Below are positions 1 to 7,469 of a DNA stretch of 23,585 nt, piece by piece. Every line of letters starts with the position of its first letter. The stretch's first letter is position 1. The stretch is from Candidatus Woesearchaeota archaeon (lineage in GTDB: Archaea; Nanobdellota; Nanobdellia; Woesearchaeales; UBA10200), in the NCBI GenBank assembly GCA_016180275.1, contig JACPBN010000042.1, positions 1 to 23,585 of the forward strand. The letters run 5' to 3'. The position numbers were made by a program, and so were the translations under genes. The notes under the pieces were generated by a model. That model made no database searches. It had not been told where the DNA came from and saw only the letters and a list, made by a program, of their open reading frames with translations.

Positions 1-270
1 GCTGCTGGTGAATATACTGGGTGGGCATATGAATCTCTTCCAAGAGATTTGTTTAGTAAGAATCCTGAGGCTTTGGTTGAGATTGCGAAAGCTGCTGGTG
101 AAAGTACAGGGCGGGCATATGAATCTCTTCCAAGAGATTTGTTTATTGAGAATCCTGAGGCTTTGGTTGAGATTGCGAAAGCTGCTGGTAAATATACTGA
201 GTGGGCATATAAAAATCTTCCAAGAGATTTGTTTAGTAAGAATCCTGAGGGTTTACGTCTCTATATAGAA
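1..270 (+). repeat. three tandem 90-bp coding repeats
   Basis: Units lie at 1-90, 91-180 and 181-270. Units 1 and 2 differ at only a few bases. Unit 3 matches until about 250 and then diverges. The unit length is an exact multiple of three and encodes the 30-residue protein repeat, so copy number can change without a frameshift. More copies probably lie upstream of the window. Confidence 0.9.
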
Positions 271-306
271 AGATTAAAGAGAGTCATGCCAGATATAAAT
301 AAATAG
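1..306 (+). CDS. C-terminal part of a protein of 30-residue tandem repeats (5' end outside window)
   Basis: Frame 1 is open from the first base to a TAG at 304-306, so this is the end of a longer gene. It encodes two full and one decaying copy of a 30-residue unit that starts AAGEYTGWAYESLPRDLF and continues SKNPEALVEIAK; the last copy runs into a different, basic C-terminus (ERLKRVMPDINK). Each unit looks like two short amphipathic helices, so an alpha-solenoid or other helical repeat protein is likely. The DNA copies are nearly identical, which points to recent expansion or gene conversion. I do not recognise the family and cannot tell the N-terminal domain or function from here. Internal ATG codons exist (for example at 49) but there is no reason to start the gene inside a repeat. 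Confidence 0.7.
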   Translation, partial: AAGEYTGWAYESLPRDLFSKNPEALVEIAKAAGESTGRAYESLPRDLFIENPEALVEIAKAAGKYTEWAYKNLPRDLFSKNPEGLRLYIERLKRVMPDINK

Positions 307-416
307 AACAACCTTTCTTAATAGGGTTACATAGAGATGCAAAACAGCATTTAGGGCTAGAAGCTTATCAAGTCCGCACTAATTAATCATAAACATCTTT
401 GCGATGATCAAAACAG

Positions 417-605
417 TTAATGATGGTTTTTCTGAGTTCTTTTTCTGATAAGATTTAGCAATTTCTTTCTGCCTAACTCTAAATCAATCTCTGCCTTTTC
501 CGCCGGAGTCTTTCCTTTCATGCTTTGGTGTGGATTTACAAAGTTATGAATTACTCTTCTTATGTTGAGAAACGGTTCAGCGCCACTAAAAAACACTACT
601 ACTAG
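417..605 (-). pseudogene. remnant of a DDE transposase/integrase C-terminus
   Basis: The minus strand is open from a stop at 606-608 to a TAA at 417-419 and has no plausible start codon near its beginning. The translation includes IRRVIHNFVNPHQSM followed by KGKTPAEKAEIDLELGRKK. The pattern 'F-x-N-P-H-x-S-x-x-x-K-T-P-A-E-x-A' is the usual ending of DDE-type transposases and integrases, just after the catalytic Glu helix. Only about 62 codons remain and the catalytic core is absent, so this is a decayed fragment. No terminal inverted repeats were found. It sits between the repeat-protein gene and the secretion ATPase. Confidence 0.6.
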
Positions 606-643
606 TTATATTATTCGTTTAGTTGAACAGTATCCTTCTTTAA

Positions 644-2923
644 CTACATCTTTTCTGAAGTGCCCCGTTTCTTAACTTCTCTTTTCATCCAGTTGTTCCA
701 CTCAAAGAACACTCTCTTAGGATCCATTGAACCAATCTCATTCTTAACAGTTGCAATAATATTATGATATGCATCATTGCATTTGATTGTAAACGGAGCT
801 TCCAGCATATCTGGATCATTTAATTGCTTTGATAGATTAACTTGTGCCTCTTTAATCTGTGTTCTCAGCTGGATGTTTTCCCAGACAGCATTCCAGTTGC
901 CTGCAAAATCCTTGATATTAGAAGCAATTGATTTTAAAATTTCACTGTCTCCGTTCAGCAATTCATCGCTAGGCACCAGCTTATCTGATTTTGCATCATA
1001 CTTCATCAAGTCAACAAATCCATTTTCCATCAAAGGATCTTCTGCCCAGGATTTTCTAACTTCAGTAATTTGTGTGACACGCCTAAATTTATGCAGCCCA
1101 TCTGCGCTTTTAACAGGATTTGCAATTAAGCATATATCAGTTGCCTTAAAGCTGGTTTTTGGAACACCAATGTCATTTACTACCCTGTCAAATATGCCAT
1201 AAGGTGAATCGCCGTGTATTGTGCCGGCAACTACATTTGCCGCTGCTCCGACTCTCATTGCTTCGTAAAGGGCTTTTGCCTCTGCGCTTCTTACTTCTCC
1301 GACTATAAGTGCGCTGTCACCAAGACGCAATGTGCTTCTAATGCCATCTGCTGCATTCATTTCTGAGCTGCCCTTGACAAGCGCGCTGGCAACTTTCATT
1401 GGCTGAATATTAAATCCAAGTTTACGCATGGAAACAGTCGGAAGCTCTAATGTGTCCTCGACGGTAATTATCCTATATCTTCTCATTATCTCAATCAAAA
1501 CTGCGCTTAGAAGTGAGCTTTTGCCAGAACTTCTTGTGCCTGCAATTAACATGCTGCGAGTGCCATCTACTAAAAATGATATCAAGCCTGCTGCAAGAGG
1601 AGTTATCATTCCCAGTTTAGTAAAAAGCGGCAAAGTCCATGGCTTATCTCTATGCCTTCTAAAAGAAAATGCCAAACCAGTAGGATCCAATGGCCTAGTT
1701 ATAGTTGAGACTCTTGTTGAAACACCAGGAAGTTCAAGCTCAGTGTCAAGTATCGGGTTTGCTTCATCCAATGGACGCCCTGAAATCATTCTTAGCTTAC
1801 TGGCCCAGGACTCTGACTCTGATTTTGTTGAATAGATATTAGTCACGCAATCATCAAACTCCCCGTGAACAATATACACTGGAACCTGCCCCATTGGCGA
1901 ATTAATTGAGATGTCCTGAATCTTATCATCCTGCAGCAAAACTTCCACAAGCCCAAAACCAACAGTATATCTTACTAAAATACGGGCCAGCATATCCATT
2001 TCTTTTGCGCGGAAATCATATTTTTTCATGTCAACAAGCTCCTCTATTAAATCTCTGCCGACATTAAAGAAAACTACCCTCATTCTGTGAGGATCTATAA
2101 ATTCACTTCTCTCTGGCTTGTGTTCTGCCATGACTTTTCTTGCCATATCAAGAATCTCATATTGCTCTTCATCAAGCTTAAACTCCGGCGGCATCAGATG
2201 ATAGAGATACTGAACAGAGTCAGGCAAAGCAAAAATAGTTACCTCTGTACCGTCTGCAATAGTATAATTATCAAGCTCCTCTGCATTTACAGGATAAGTA
2301 GACATGAGTTTTGTAAACATGAAATCCGGCTTAATATCAGGATAAAAAATTCTCCTGTAGACAGAACGGTCACCTGGCCTAAAGCCTGCAAGATACGGCT
2401 TAGCCAAAGTAATTAATCTTGTTCTGTCGAACTCCCCAATAATATAATCAATGGCTTCTAAAAATTTCTTAAAGAAATACTGGCAATTAGGGTCAAGAGC
2501 CTCATTTGCGCGGATGCGCTCTATTCTCTCAATTCTTCTTAACTCAACATATACAGTTATCGGGTCCCCTCTCATCACTCTGGTTATCAGGCGCTGGACT
2601 TCGCCAGGAGAAGTATCGAGGCATAACTTATAAGCAGGGTTTGACACAAGCAATTGATAAGACATAAGGTCTTTCTTTTGATACAATCTCTTATACAGAT
2701 GAGCAAGCTCTTTCAGCAAAGATGTCTGTGTATTGCTATATTCATAATCACGCTTCTGAAAAAAGATTATTTTGCTGACTTCGCCAACCTGAGTAAGAAT
2801 TTCAACTGTCTTAGCCATGCATGACTCAGAGTCCTCAATAGAAGGTATACTTATCTCTTTTTCATAATCCACTTTGAGAATTACATCTTCTCCTTCATCA
2901 ATTATCTCATAGCCTTCTGGCAT
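644..2923 (-). CDS. type II/IV secretion system ATPase (GspE/TadA/VirB11 family), pilus motor
   Basis: This is a hexameric secretion ATPase of 759 residues that would power assembly of class III signal-peptide pilins at the inner face of the membrane. Visible motifs are Walker A GTRSSGKSS (about 462-470), an Asp box ITVEDTLEL (486-494), the Walker B region LRLGDSALIVGEVRS (532-546) and a His box GTIHGDS (567-573). The roughly 300 residues before the family's N2 domain are longer than in short VirB11 proteins and typical of archaeal pilus ATPases. I chose the ATG at 2921-2923 because an AAAAAAGAGG ribosome site lies 6 nt before it. A longer in-frame start at 3007 would translate a tandem promoter duplication into a Tyr/Ile-rich peptide. 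No platform membrane protein (TadC/PilC-like) is adjacent. Confidence 0.9.
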   Translation of the reverse strand: MPEGYEIIDEGEDVILKVDYEKEISIPSIEDSESCMAKTVEILTQVGEVSKIIFFQKRDYEYSNTQTSLLKELAHLYKRLYQKKDLMSYQLLVSNPAYKLCLDTSPGEVQRLITRVMRGDPITVYVELRRIERIERIRANEALDPNCQYFFKKFLEAIDYIIGEFDRTRLITLAKPYLAGFRPGDRSVYRRIFYPDIKPDFMFTKLMSTYPVNAEELDNYTIADGTEVTIFALPDSVQYLYHLMPPEFKLDEEQYEILDMARKVMAEHKPERSEFIDPHRMRVVFFNVGRDLIEELVDMKKYDFRAKEMDMLARILVRYTVGFGLVEVLLQDDKIQDISINSPMGQVPVYIVHGEFDDCVTNIYSTKSESESWASKLRMISGRPLDEANPILDTELELPGVSTRVSTITRPLDPTGLAFSFRRHRDKPWTLPLFTKLGMITPLAAGLISFLVDGTRSMLIAGTRSSGKSSLLSAVLIEIMRRYRIITVEDTLELPTVSMRKLGFNIQPMKVASALVKGSSEMNAADGIRSTLRLGDSALIVGEVRSAEAKALYEAMRVGAAANVVAGTIHGDSPYGIFDRVVNDIGVPKTSFKATDICLIANPVKSADGLHKFRRVTQITEVRKSWAEDPLMENGFVDLMKYDAKSDKLVPSDELLNGDSEILKSIASNIKDFAGNWNAVWENIQLRTQIKEAQVNLSKQLNDPDMLEAPFTIKCNDAYHNIIATVKNEIGSMDPKRVFFEWNNWMKREVKKRGTSEKM

Positions 2924-2951
2924 TTCAACCCTCTTTTTTATGCATACTGCC

Positions 2952-3001
2952 GATAATGATATAAAATAGTTATAATGATAATGATATAAAATAGTTATAA
3001 T
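2952..3001. repeat. two exact 25-bp tandem copies in a divergent promoter region
   Basis: Two perfect copies of a 25-bp AT-rich unit (2952-2976 and 2977-3001) each contain ATGATATAAAATAG. They lie between the divergent ATPase gene (start 2923, -) and the coiled-coil gene (start 3093, +). Read on the minus strand, the copies carry possible TATA-like runs 30-80 nt before the ATPase start, so the duplication may double a promoter or a regulator site. Confidence 0.85.
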
Positions 3002-3092
3002 ATACAAGCTAATATTTATATACTACCATTATATTAATATATGTTAAAGTTATATTTAAAACTTATTAATAATATTTTAAAAAAGAGGCACA

Positions 3093-3665
3093 ATGGCAGA
3101 TCAATCATCAGGATTATTTGGTCAAAAACAAGTTGCTGAACCGAAAAAAACCATCGGCGGCGGCTTATTTGGATTAGGCGGCAGCAAGCAAGGCCCAGAT
3201 GTAAGCGCAGAGATTGCAGGCATGCAAGCAAGCTATTCTGATGTTGAAAGAAGATTGATAGTTCTTGAAGTACGTTATTCTGAGATAAGAAAAAAATTAC
3301 AGGTAGCAGAGCAAAATATGCTGAGTGATTTTAAAAGGCTGCACACTGAAGTAAAGACAACAAATTCTGAGGTGATAGAAACCAGGCATGAGATGGATGA
3401 AATTAAAAGCAAAATTATGCTAATCATTAAAGAGCTTCAAATGCTTGCAAGAAGCGAAGATGTAGACGTGCTTAGAAAATATCTTGATATGTGGCAGCCA
3501 GTTAATTTTGTAACACAAAATGAAGTCGAGAAGATGATTAAGGATGCAGTAGATGCAAAGTTTGCTGACATGAACATGAAATTGGAAGAGGAAGAGTATA
3601 TCTCAGAAAAGGTCAAAGAAACGATAAGAGAGATTATGCAGAAAGGACCTGGCGCGGTAAAGTGA
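3093..3665 (+). CDS. coiled-coil protein resembling archaellum accessory protein ArlC/FlaC
   Basis: A soluble 190-residue protein. The first 35 residues are Gly-rich and low complexity (GGGLFGLGG). A long coiled coil follows (about 44-118, with VERRLIVLEVRYSEIRKKL). Then comes YLDMWQPVNFVTQNEVEKMI (130-149). The 'W-x-P-x-x-F-V-T-x-x-E' pattern after a coiled coil resembles ArlC/ArlD/ArlE proteins, which form the cytosolic ring around the archaellum motor. The match is from memory of the family, so the name is tentative. AAAAAAGAGG sits 4 nt before the ATG and a TATA-like TATATTTAAAA lies upstream. It is divergent from the secretion ATPase, which fits a motor-associated scaffold role. Confidence 0.7.
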   Translation: MADQSSGLFGQKQVAEPKKTIGGGLFGLGGSKQGPDVSAEIAGMQASYSDVERRLIVLEVRYSEIRKKLQVAEQNMLSDFKRLHTEVKTTNSEVIETRHEMDEIKSKIMLIIKELQMLARSEDVDVLRKYLDMWQPVNFVTQNEVEKMIKDAVDAKFADMNMKLEEEEYISEKVKETIREIMQKGPGAVK

Positions 3666-3705
3666 AAGCAGTTCCTGTAACAAGAAAAAAGAAAAACACT
3701 TTCCT

Positions 3706-5046
3706 CTAATCAACCTTTCTCATTGCACTCGGAGAAGCACCGCCATGCCACGTAAATCTTGGCCTTACGCGGATTTGTAACAGCTTCTCATTGGCATCAT
3801 CAAATAATACAGCAGTTCCCTTAAGAGGAGGCAATCTATCAAGAGCTCTTCCCATTCCTTCTCCCATCCAGCTTTGGGCTAACATACCAAGAGCTTCTAC
3901 ATCAAGACGCGCAGTTATACGATGGCTAAGCACAACATCGCTTTGAGTCATGACATCAGTATGTATCTTTCCTGGCTGCTGTGTTGCGAGAATCAAGCTA
4001 ATGCCAGGCTGCCTTCCTTCCCGCATAATTGTGACAAGAGGTTCAGTTGCTGCATTCTCTCCTTGTTTTGGCAAAAATTCATGCGCCTCATCTATAACAA
4101 GCCACACAAGAGGCATATCATCCTCTGCTTTGATTTCTGCATTCCCGAAAAAATTCTCTAGAAATTTCATTCTATTATACTCTTCACCTTTTCTGTATTC
4201 CATTCGTTGAACAAATAAATGCATTGAAACAATTCCAACAACTAATGCCTTAACTTCCATGCCACCGGCCATTGTTGCATAACAGCTTACATCAAGCACT
4301 GTTACCTGGCCGCCTGCTGCAAGCTCATGTAATGGTGTACCATGATCAGAAAACAAGCCCCAGCCTTCTGCCATCTCAAACATATTAATCACTGCATTTT
4401 TAACTACCTTTTCTTCCTCAGTATCTGCCCTTATCTCATCGATGATTTCAAGAATTGTATACTTTGGCTTTTTTAGACTAAGCTTTCCAAGTATTTTTGC
4501 AATAAATATGCCTATTGCGCTGTACTTGTCCTGCTTGAATGCCTGACACCAGTCATCTTCAGTAAGTTCTGCCGTATCCAGAGTAAAAGGATAATCTGTC
4601 GGAATGCCTTGTTTTTTGTAAGTTTCAAAAAATTTGAAAGGTGTGTAAATCTTAATATCTATACCGCGTGGCTTTAAGCCATATGGCTCAAGCAATGCTT
4701 TCTCCTCTTGATTAGGGTGTTTCATCGGCCAATATACGCCCATCGTGTCCAGCAAAATCAAACTAAGTTTTTTACGGATGTCTTCATCCAGCAAGGTAAA
4801 TCCTTCTGCAACCACGCCCATAGTATATGATTTGCCGCCTCCTCTTTTTCCGCAAATTAAAACAACATGTGCGCCAGAAACATCCATGTAGATATTGCCG
4901 TCTATCTCCAGCTTGTCTTCCTTCTGCACATAACGCTTGCCTAGAAGAATTGCGCCTAATGTGCCGAATTTTTTTGTGTCACTTGGACTTCTTCCTGCAA
5001 TAACAAGATCTTCATCTCTAATGCCAATAGGCGCCTGTTCAACCAT
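3706..5046 (-). CDS. HerA/VirB4-like P-loop ATPase (DUF87 type)
   Basis: A 446-residue RecA-fold ATPase of the HerA-FtsK group, which pump DNA or protein through rings. Walker A is GKRGGGKS (66-73), Walker B is VWLVIDEAHEF (314-324, Asp-Glu at 319-320), and the REGRQPGISLILATQQP segment (342-358) carries the trans-acting Arg typical of HerA. SHRI (374-377) and a C-terminal 'TAVLFDDANE' also fit HerA. The N-terminal HAS-barrel is short or degenerate and no NurA nuclease is nearby, so canonical double-strand-break resection seems less likely. Its place beside a VirB11-type ATPase, coiled-coil proteins and membrane proteins suggests a role in a secretion or appendage machine. The start ATG (5044-5046) has no clear ribosome site. 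Confidence 0.85.
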   Translation of the reverse strand: MVEQAPIGIRDEDLVIAGRSPSDTKKFGTLGAILLGKRYVQKEDKLEIDGNIYMDVSGAHVVLICGKRGGGKSYTMGVVAEGFTLLDEDIRKKLSLILLDTMGVYWPMKHPNQEEKALLEPYGLKPRGIDIKIYTPFKFFETYKKQGIPTDYPFTLDTAELTEDDWCQAFKQDKYSAIGIFIAKILGKLSLKKPKYTILEIIDEIRADTEEEKVVKNAVINMFEMAEGWGLFSDHGTPLHELAAGGQVTVLDVSCYATMAGGMEVKALVVGIVSMHLFVQRMEYRKGEEYNRMKFLENFFGNAEIKAEDDMPLVWLVIDEAHEFLPKQGENAATEPLVTIMREGRQPGISLILATQQPGKIHTDVMTQSDVVLSHRITARLDVEALGMLAQSWMGEGMGRALDRLPPLKGTAVLFDDANEKLLQIRVRPRFTWHGGASPSAMRKVD

Positions 5047-5288
5047 ATATTTCTTAATACATTAGATGCTATAAAAACATTTGTTAGAATTAGACAGTAA
5101 TGAAAATGTATAAAAACAGATGAGTAAATATATAAACCTATAAAAATTATAAGCCAATATAGAAAAGTATATATATCATAATAGAATAATAAAAATAATA
5201 TAAGGATATGGCAATAGATATTACCATAACATATACTAAATAAGAGAAAAATTAAGATTATTGCCACAGTATAAAAAAGAGGTCAATC

Positions 5289-6008
5289 ATGCCAGCAAAT
5301 CCAGCAGACATAATTCTTCAGCTTAGGCAGCAAGGGCTTTCTAACAGCCAGATTGTGCAAGCTTTACAGCAGCAGGGCCTTAGAAGCAACCAAATTTTTG
5401 ATGCAATGAATTCTGCAGATATGATGCCTGCAGGGCCAGTGCCGGGAATGGGGCCTCAGCAAATGCAGCCTCAACAACAACCCTCTTCTCAACAGATGCA
5501 GAATATGCAGCAACAGATGCAGTCATTGCCAGGCGCAGGAAAAGTCGGAACTGAATTACAAATGCCGCCGCCTATGACGGGATCCTCTTCACAATCCGGT
5601 ATGCCGCCACAAATGGGAATGCAGAACAATGACAGCAATATAGATGTTACTTCAGCAGACACTGAAAAGATTGAAGAAATTGTTGAAGAAATTGTTGAAG
5701 AGAAATGGACTGAGCTAATAAAAAATGTCAATAAAATAATAGAATGGAAGGAAAAAACAGAATCCCGCTTAGTTAAGATGGAAACTGAGTTTGACAATCT
5801 TAAGCATGGTTTTGATAATCTGCACCAGGGAGTATTAGGCAAAATTGGAGATTATGAGCACGGATTGCAGGAAATTGGAACAGATATCAAAGCATTAGAA
5901 AAAGTGTTTCAAAAAATCCTTCCGACTCTGACAGAGAATGTCAACGAACTTTCTAGAATAACAAAAACCATGGGCGCACAGCAGGGTTCTGCAGTAAAGA
6001 AGAAATAG
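5289..6008 (+). CDS. Gln/Met-rich linker protein with C-terminal coiled coil
   Basis: A 239-residue soluble protein in three parts. Residues 5-43 form a duplicated helix motif (LRQQGLSNSQIVQAL then LQQQGLRSNQIFDAM). Residues 44-120 are a disordered Gln/Met/Pro-rich linker. Residues 125-225 are strongly helical and probably coiled coil (EKIEEIVEEIVEEKW, then KHGFDNLHQGVLGKIG). Ribosome site AAAAAAGAGG lies 6 nt before the ATG. The head repeat looks like a small helix-turn-helix protein-binding module and not a DNA-binding one, but that is inference. The position beside HerA and membrane genes, and the same overall plan as the 3093-3665 protein, suggest a structural or adaptor part of the same machine. 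I do not know a named family. Confidence 0.75.
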   Translation: MPANPADIILQLRQQGLSNSQIVQALQQQGLRSNQIFDAMNSADMMPAGPVPGMGPQQMQPQQQPSSQQMQNMQQQMQSLPGAGKVGTELQMPPPMTGSSSQSGMPPQMGMQNNDSNIDVTSADTEKIEEIVEEIVEEKWTELIKNVNKIIEWKEKTESRLVKMETEFDNLKHGFDNLHQGVLGKIGDYEHGLQEIGTDIKALEKVFQKILPTLTENVNELSRITKTMGAQQGSAVKKK

Positions 6009-6032
6009 AAATACAGATAATCTATCTCTCAA

Positions 6033-6623
6033 CTAATGCCCGCCATGCCCTCCTTCATTTCCACCACTTAATGACTTACCGCCTAGCAGCATTACAGTAA
6101 ACATTGCAATCAGCATTATAAGAATAAAGCCAAGTACATTTGGATGGAATAATGTATTCCAGAAACTAATTTCTCCTGCTGATTCAGAGCCTGCTGCGCC
6201 CTCTTTAATAGCATCAACTGCTGAACCGCCTTCTTCCAAAAATTTGCCAGATCCAAAATAAACCTTGCCTATAGCAAATATCAATATTACAATAGCTGCT
6301 CCAATAAACCAATAAATAAGCTCTTCATTAGCAAATACACGCTTAATATCCTTATCATCTGAACCAAACATTCTTGCAATTAATAACAGCAGCAATAGAA
6401 GTATAATCATTGATGTAAACCAAGGCAATGCCATCTTAATAACTTCGATTAATTTTGGCATCACCAACATAAGCAATGCAATTAATATTGCAAGAATGCC
6501 GTTAATCGCTGCATTAAACATTTTCCCATACGTTAAACCGCCATATACCAATGCAAATACAAAAATAAGCACAAGAATAGTAGAGATTTGATCAACCAAT
6601 ACAAAATCAAATGCTGTTGCCAT
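6033..6623 (-). CDS. five-helix membrane protein with His/Gly tail
   Basis: A 196-residue integral membrane protein with hydrophobic segments at about 9-29, 37-55, 63-83, 101-119 and 162-181, and a soluble loop (120-160) rich in Gly, Ala and acidic residues. It ends GGNEGGHGGH. The first two helices resemble those of the next gene (6713-7342): an FA(L/G)-x-x-GL stretch, a polar turn, then a hydrophobic helix ending in V-x-P, so the two look like paralogues. GAAGAGGG lies 6 nt before the ATG at 6623. The gap to the upstream gene is about 90 nt, so the two may be co-transcribed. Function is unknown; as part of the ATPase block it may form the membrane part of the apparatus. Confidence 0.75.
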   Translation of the reverse strand: MATAFDFVLVDQISTILVLIFVFALVYGGLTYGKMFNAAINGILAILIALLMLVMPKLIEVIKMALPWFTSMIILLLLLLLIARMFGSDDKDIKRVFANEELIYWFIGAAIVILIFAIGKVYFGSGKFLEEGGSAVDAIKEGAAGSESAGEISFWNTLFHPNVLGFILIMLIAMFTVMLLGGKSLSGGNEGGHGGH

Positions 6624-6712
6624 GAATACCCTCTTCTGAAAATATTAATTTCCACTGCCTAAAATTAATCTAAAAATAGCAGATAAATAATAAAATGATT
6701 AACTAACCGCTA

Positions 6713-7342
6713 TTAACCGCCTGGACCTTTGCCGCCAAAAAATTTACCGATCTTTTCAAATGCACTGTGTGTTTCTGCCATATTATGGGAAGAATCATCT
6801 TTGGTGATAAAATAGACTATAAGCGCAAATACCAGTATGACAATTATTGTCGCTATAGTGTCATTATCAAGGTATCTTAGCCAAGTAGCATCCCAAATGC
6901 CTGCAGCTGAGCCAAATATAATGACTATAAAGATAAATGCCAAGATTGCTATCCATCCTGATATTGGCCCTCCGAGCCAGCGTTTTTCTGCGCCAAATAT
7001 TCCAATTAATATTAGCAGCATAATGGATGCGACTGCAAGCAATGAAACATTTGGCAGTGCATTATTGACAATAACAACAACATCATATCCACTTGAATAA
7101 TCGCCGGAAATATGCGGAATAACGACTGTTAACCCCATAATTAACGCAATTATAACATTAAGATTTTTTCTATTATCTCCCAGTATTTTTGATTTTTGCA
7201 GGCCGGCAAATACTATGGTAAAAATAAGCAAAAACACAAGCAAACCATAGTCATATATATTTCTAAGAAGCTCGTCAAGTGAAAATAAATTAAAGAATGA
7301 AGCAGGTCCCTGTCCGCCTAATACAGTCTCACGATATGCCAT
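6713..7342 (-). CDS. five-helix membrane protein, paralogue of its downstream neighbour
   Basis: A 209-residue membrane protein. Hydrophobic segments lie at about 30-48, 60-77, 97-116, 128-150 and 160-180. A polar N-terminal stretch of 29 residues precedes helix 1, and the C-terminus is soluble and ends FFGGKGPGG. Helix 1, the loop KSKILGDNRKN and helix 2 (ending VVIP) line up with the 6033-6623 protein. No signal peptide is seen. The start ATG at 7342 has GACGGTGGT close before it. Two paralogues side by side suggest a hetero-oligomer, for example a membrane channel or platform. This is inference from context; no known family was recognised. Confidence 0.75.
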   Translation of the reverse strand: MAYRETVLGGQGPASFFNLFSLDELLRNIYDYGLLVFLLIFTIVFAGLQKSKILGDNRKNLNVIIALIMGLTVVIPHISGDYSSGYDVVVIVNNALPNVSLLAVASIMLLILIGIFGAEKRWLGGPISGWIAILAFIFIVIIFGSAAGIWDATWLRYLDNDTIATIIVILVFALIVYFITKDDSSHNMAETHSAFEKIGKFFGGKGPGG

Positions 7343-7431
7343 GTTACCACCGTCTTTTGAATAGAGATATATTTAAAACTAAAGTTTAGATTAAAGATAA
7401 TTCGAGTATTTATAAACTTTTCTGTGTAAAA

Positions 7432-7445
7432 CTTTAAATATAAAT
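7432..7445 (+). promoter_or_regulatory. TATA box of the aspartokinase gene
   Basis: CTTTAAATATAAAT is centred about 31 nt before the ATG at 7470 and matches the archaeal TATA consensus. No ribosome site lies between, so the mRNA is probably leaderless or nearly so. Confidence 0.6.
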
Positions 7446-7469
7446 GGCGTTTTTGTTTAATGTTGTAAA

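Noticed and set aside
1428..1835. Open frames opposite real genes (for example 1428-1835 and 777-1202 on the plus strand)
   Set aside because: They lie wholly antisense to the secretion ATPase, show no domain signature and have no ribosome site; they are codon-bias shadows.
2924..3007. In-frame 28-residue N-terminal extension of the secretion ATPase
   Set aside because: It translates the 25-bp tandem duplication into a Tyr/Ile-rich peptide and skips the good AAAAAAGAGG ribosome site before the ATG at 2921-2923.
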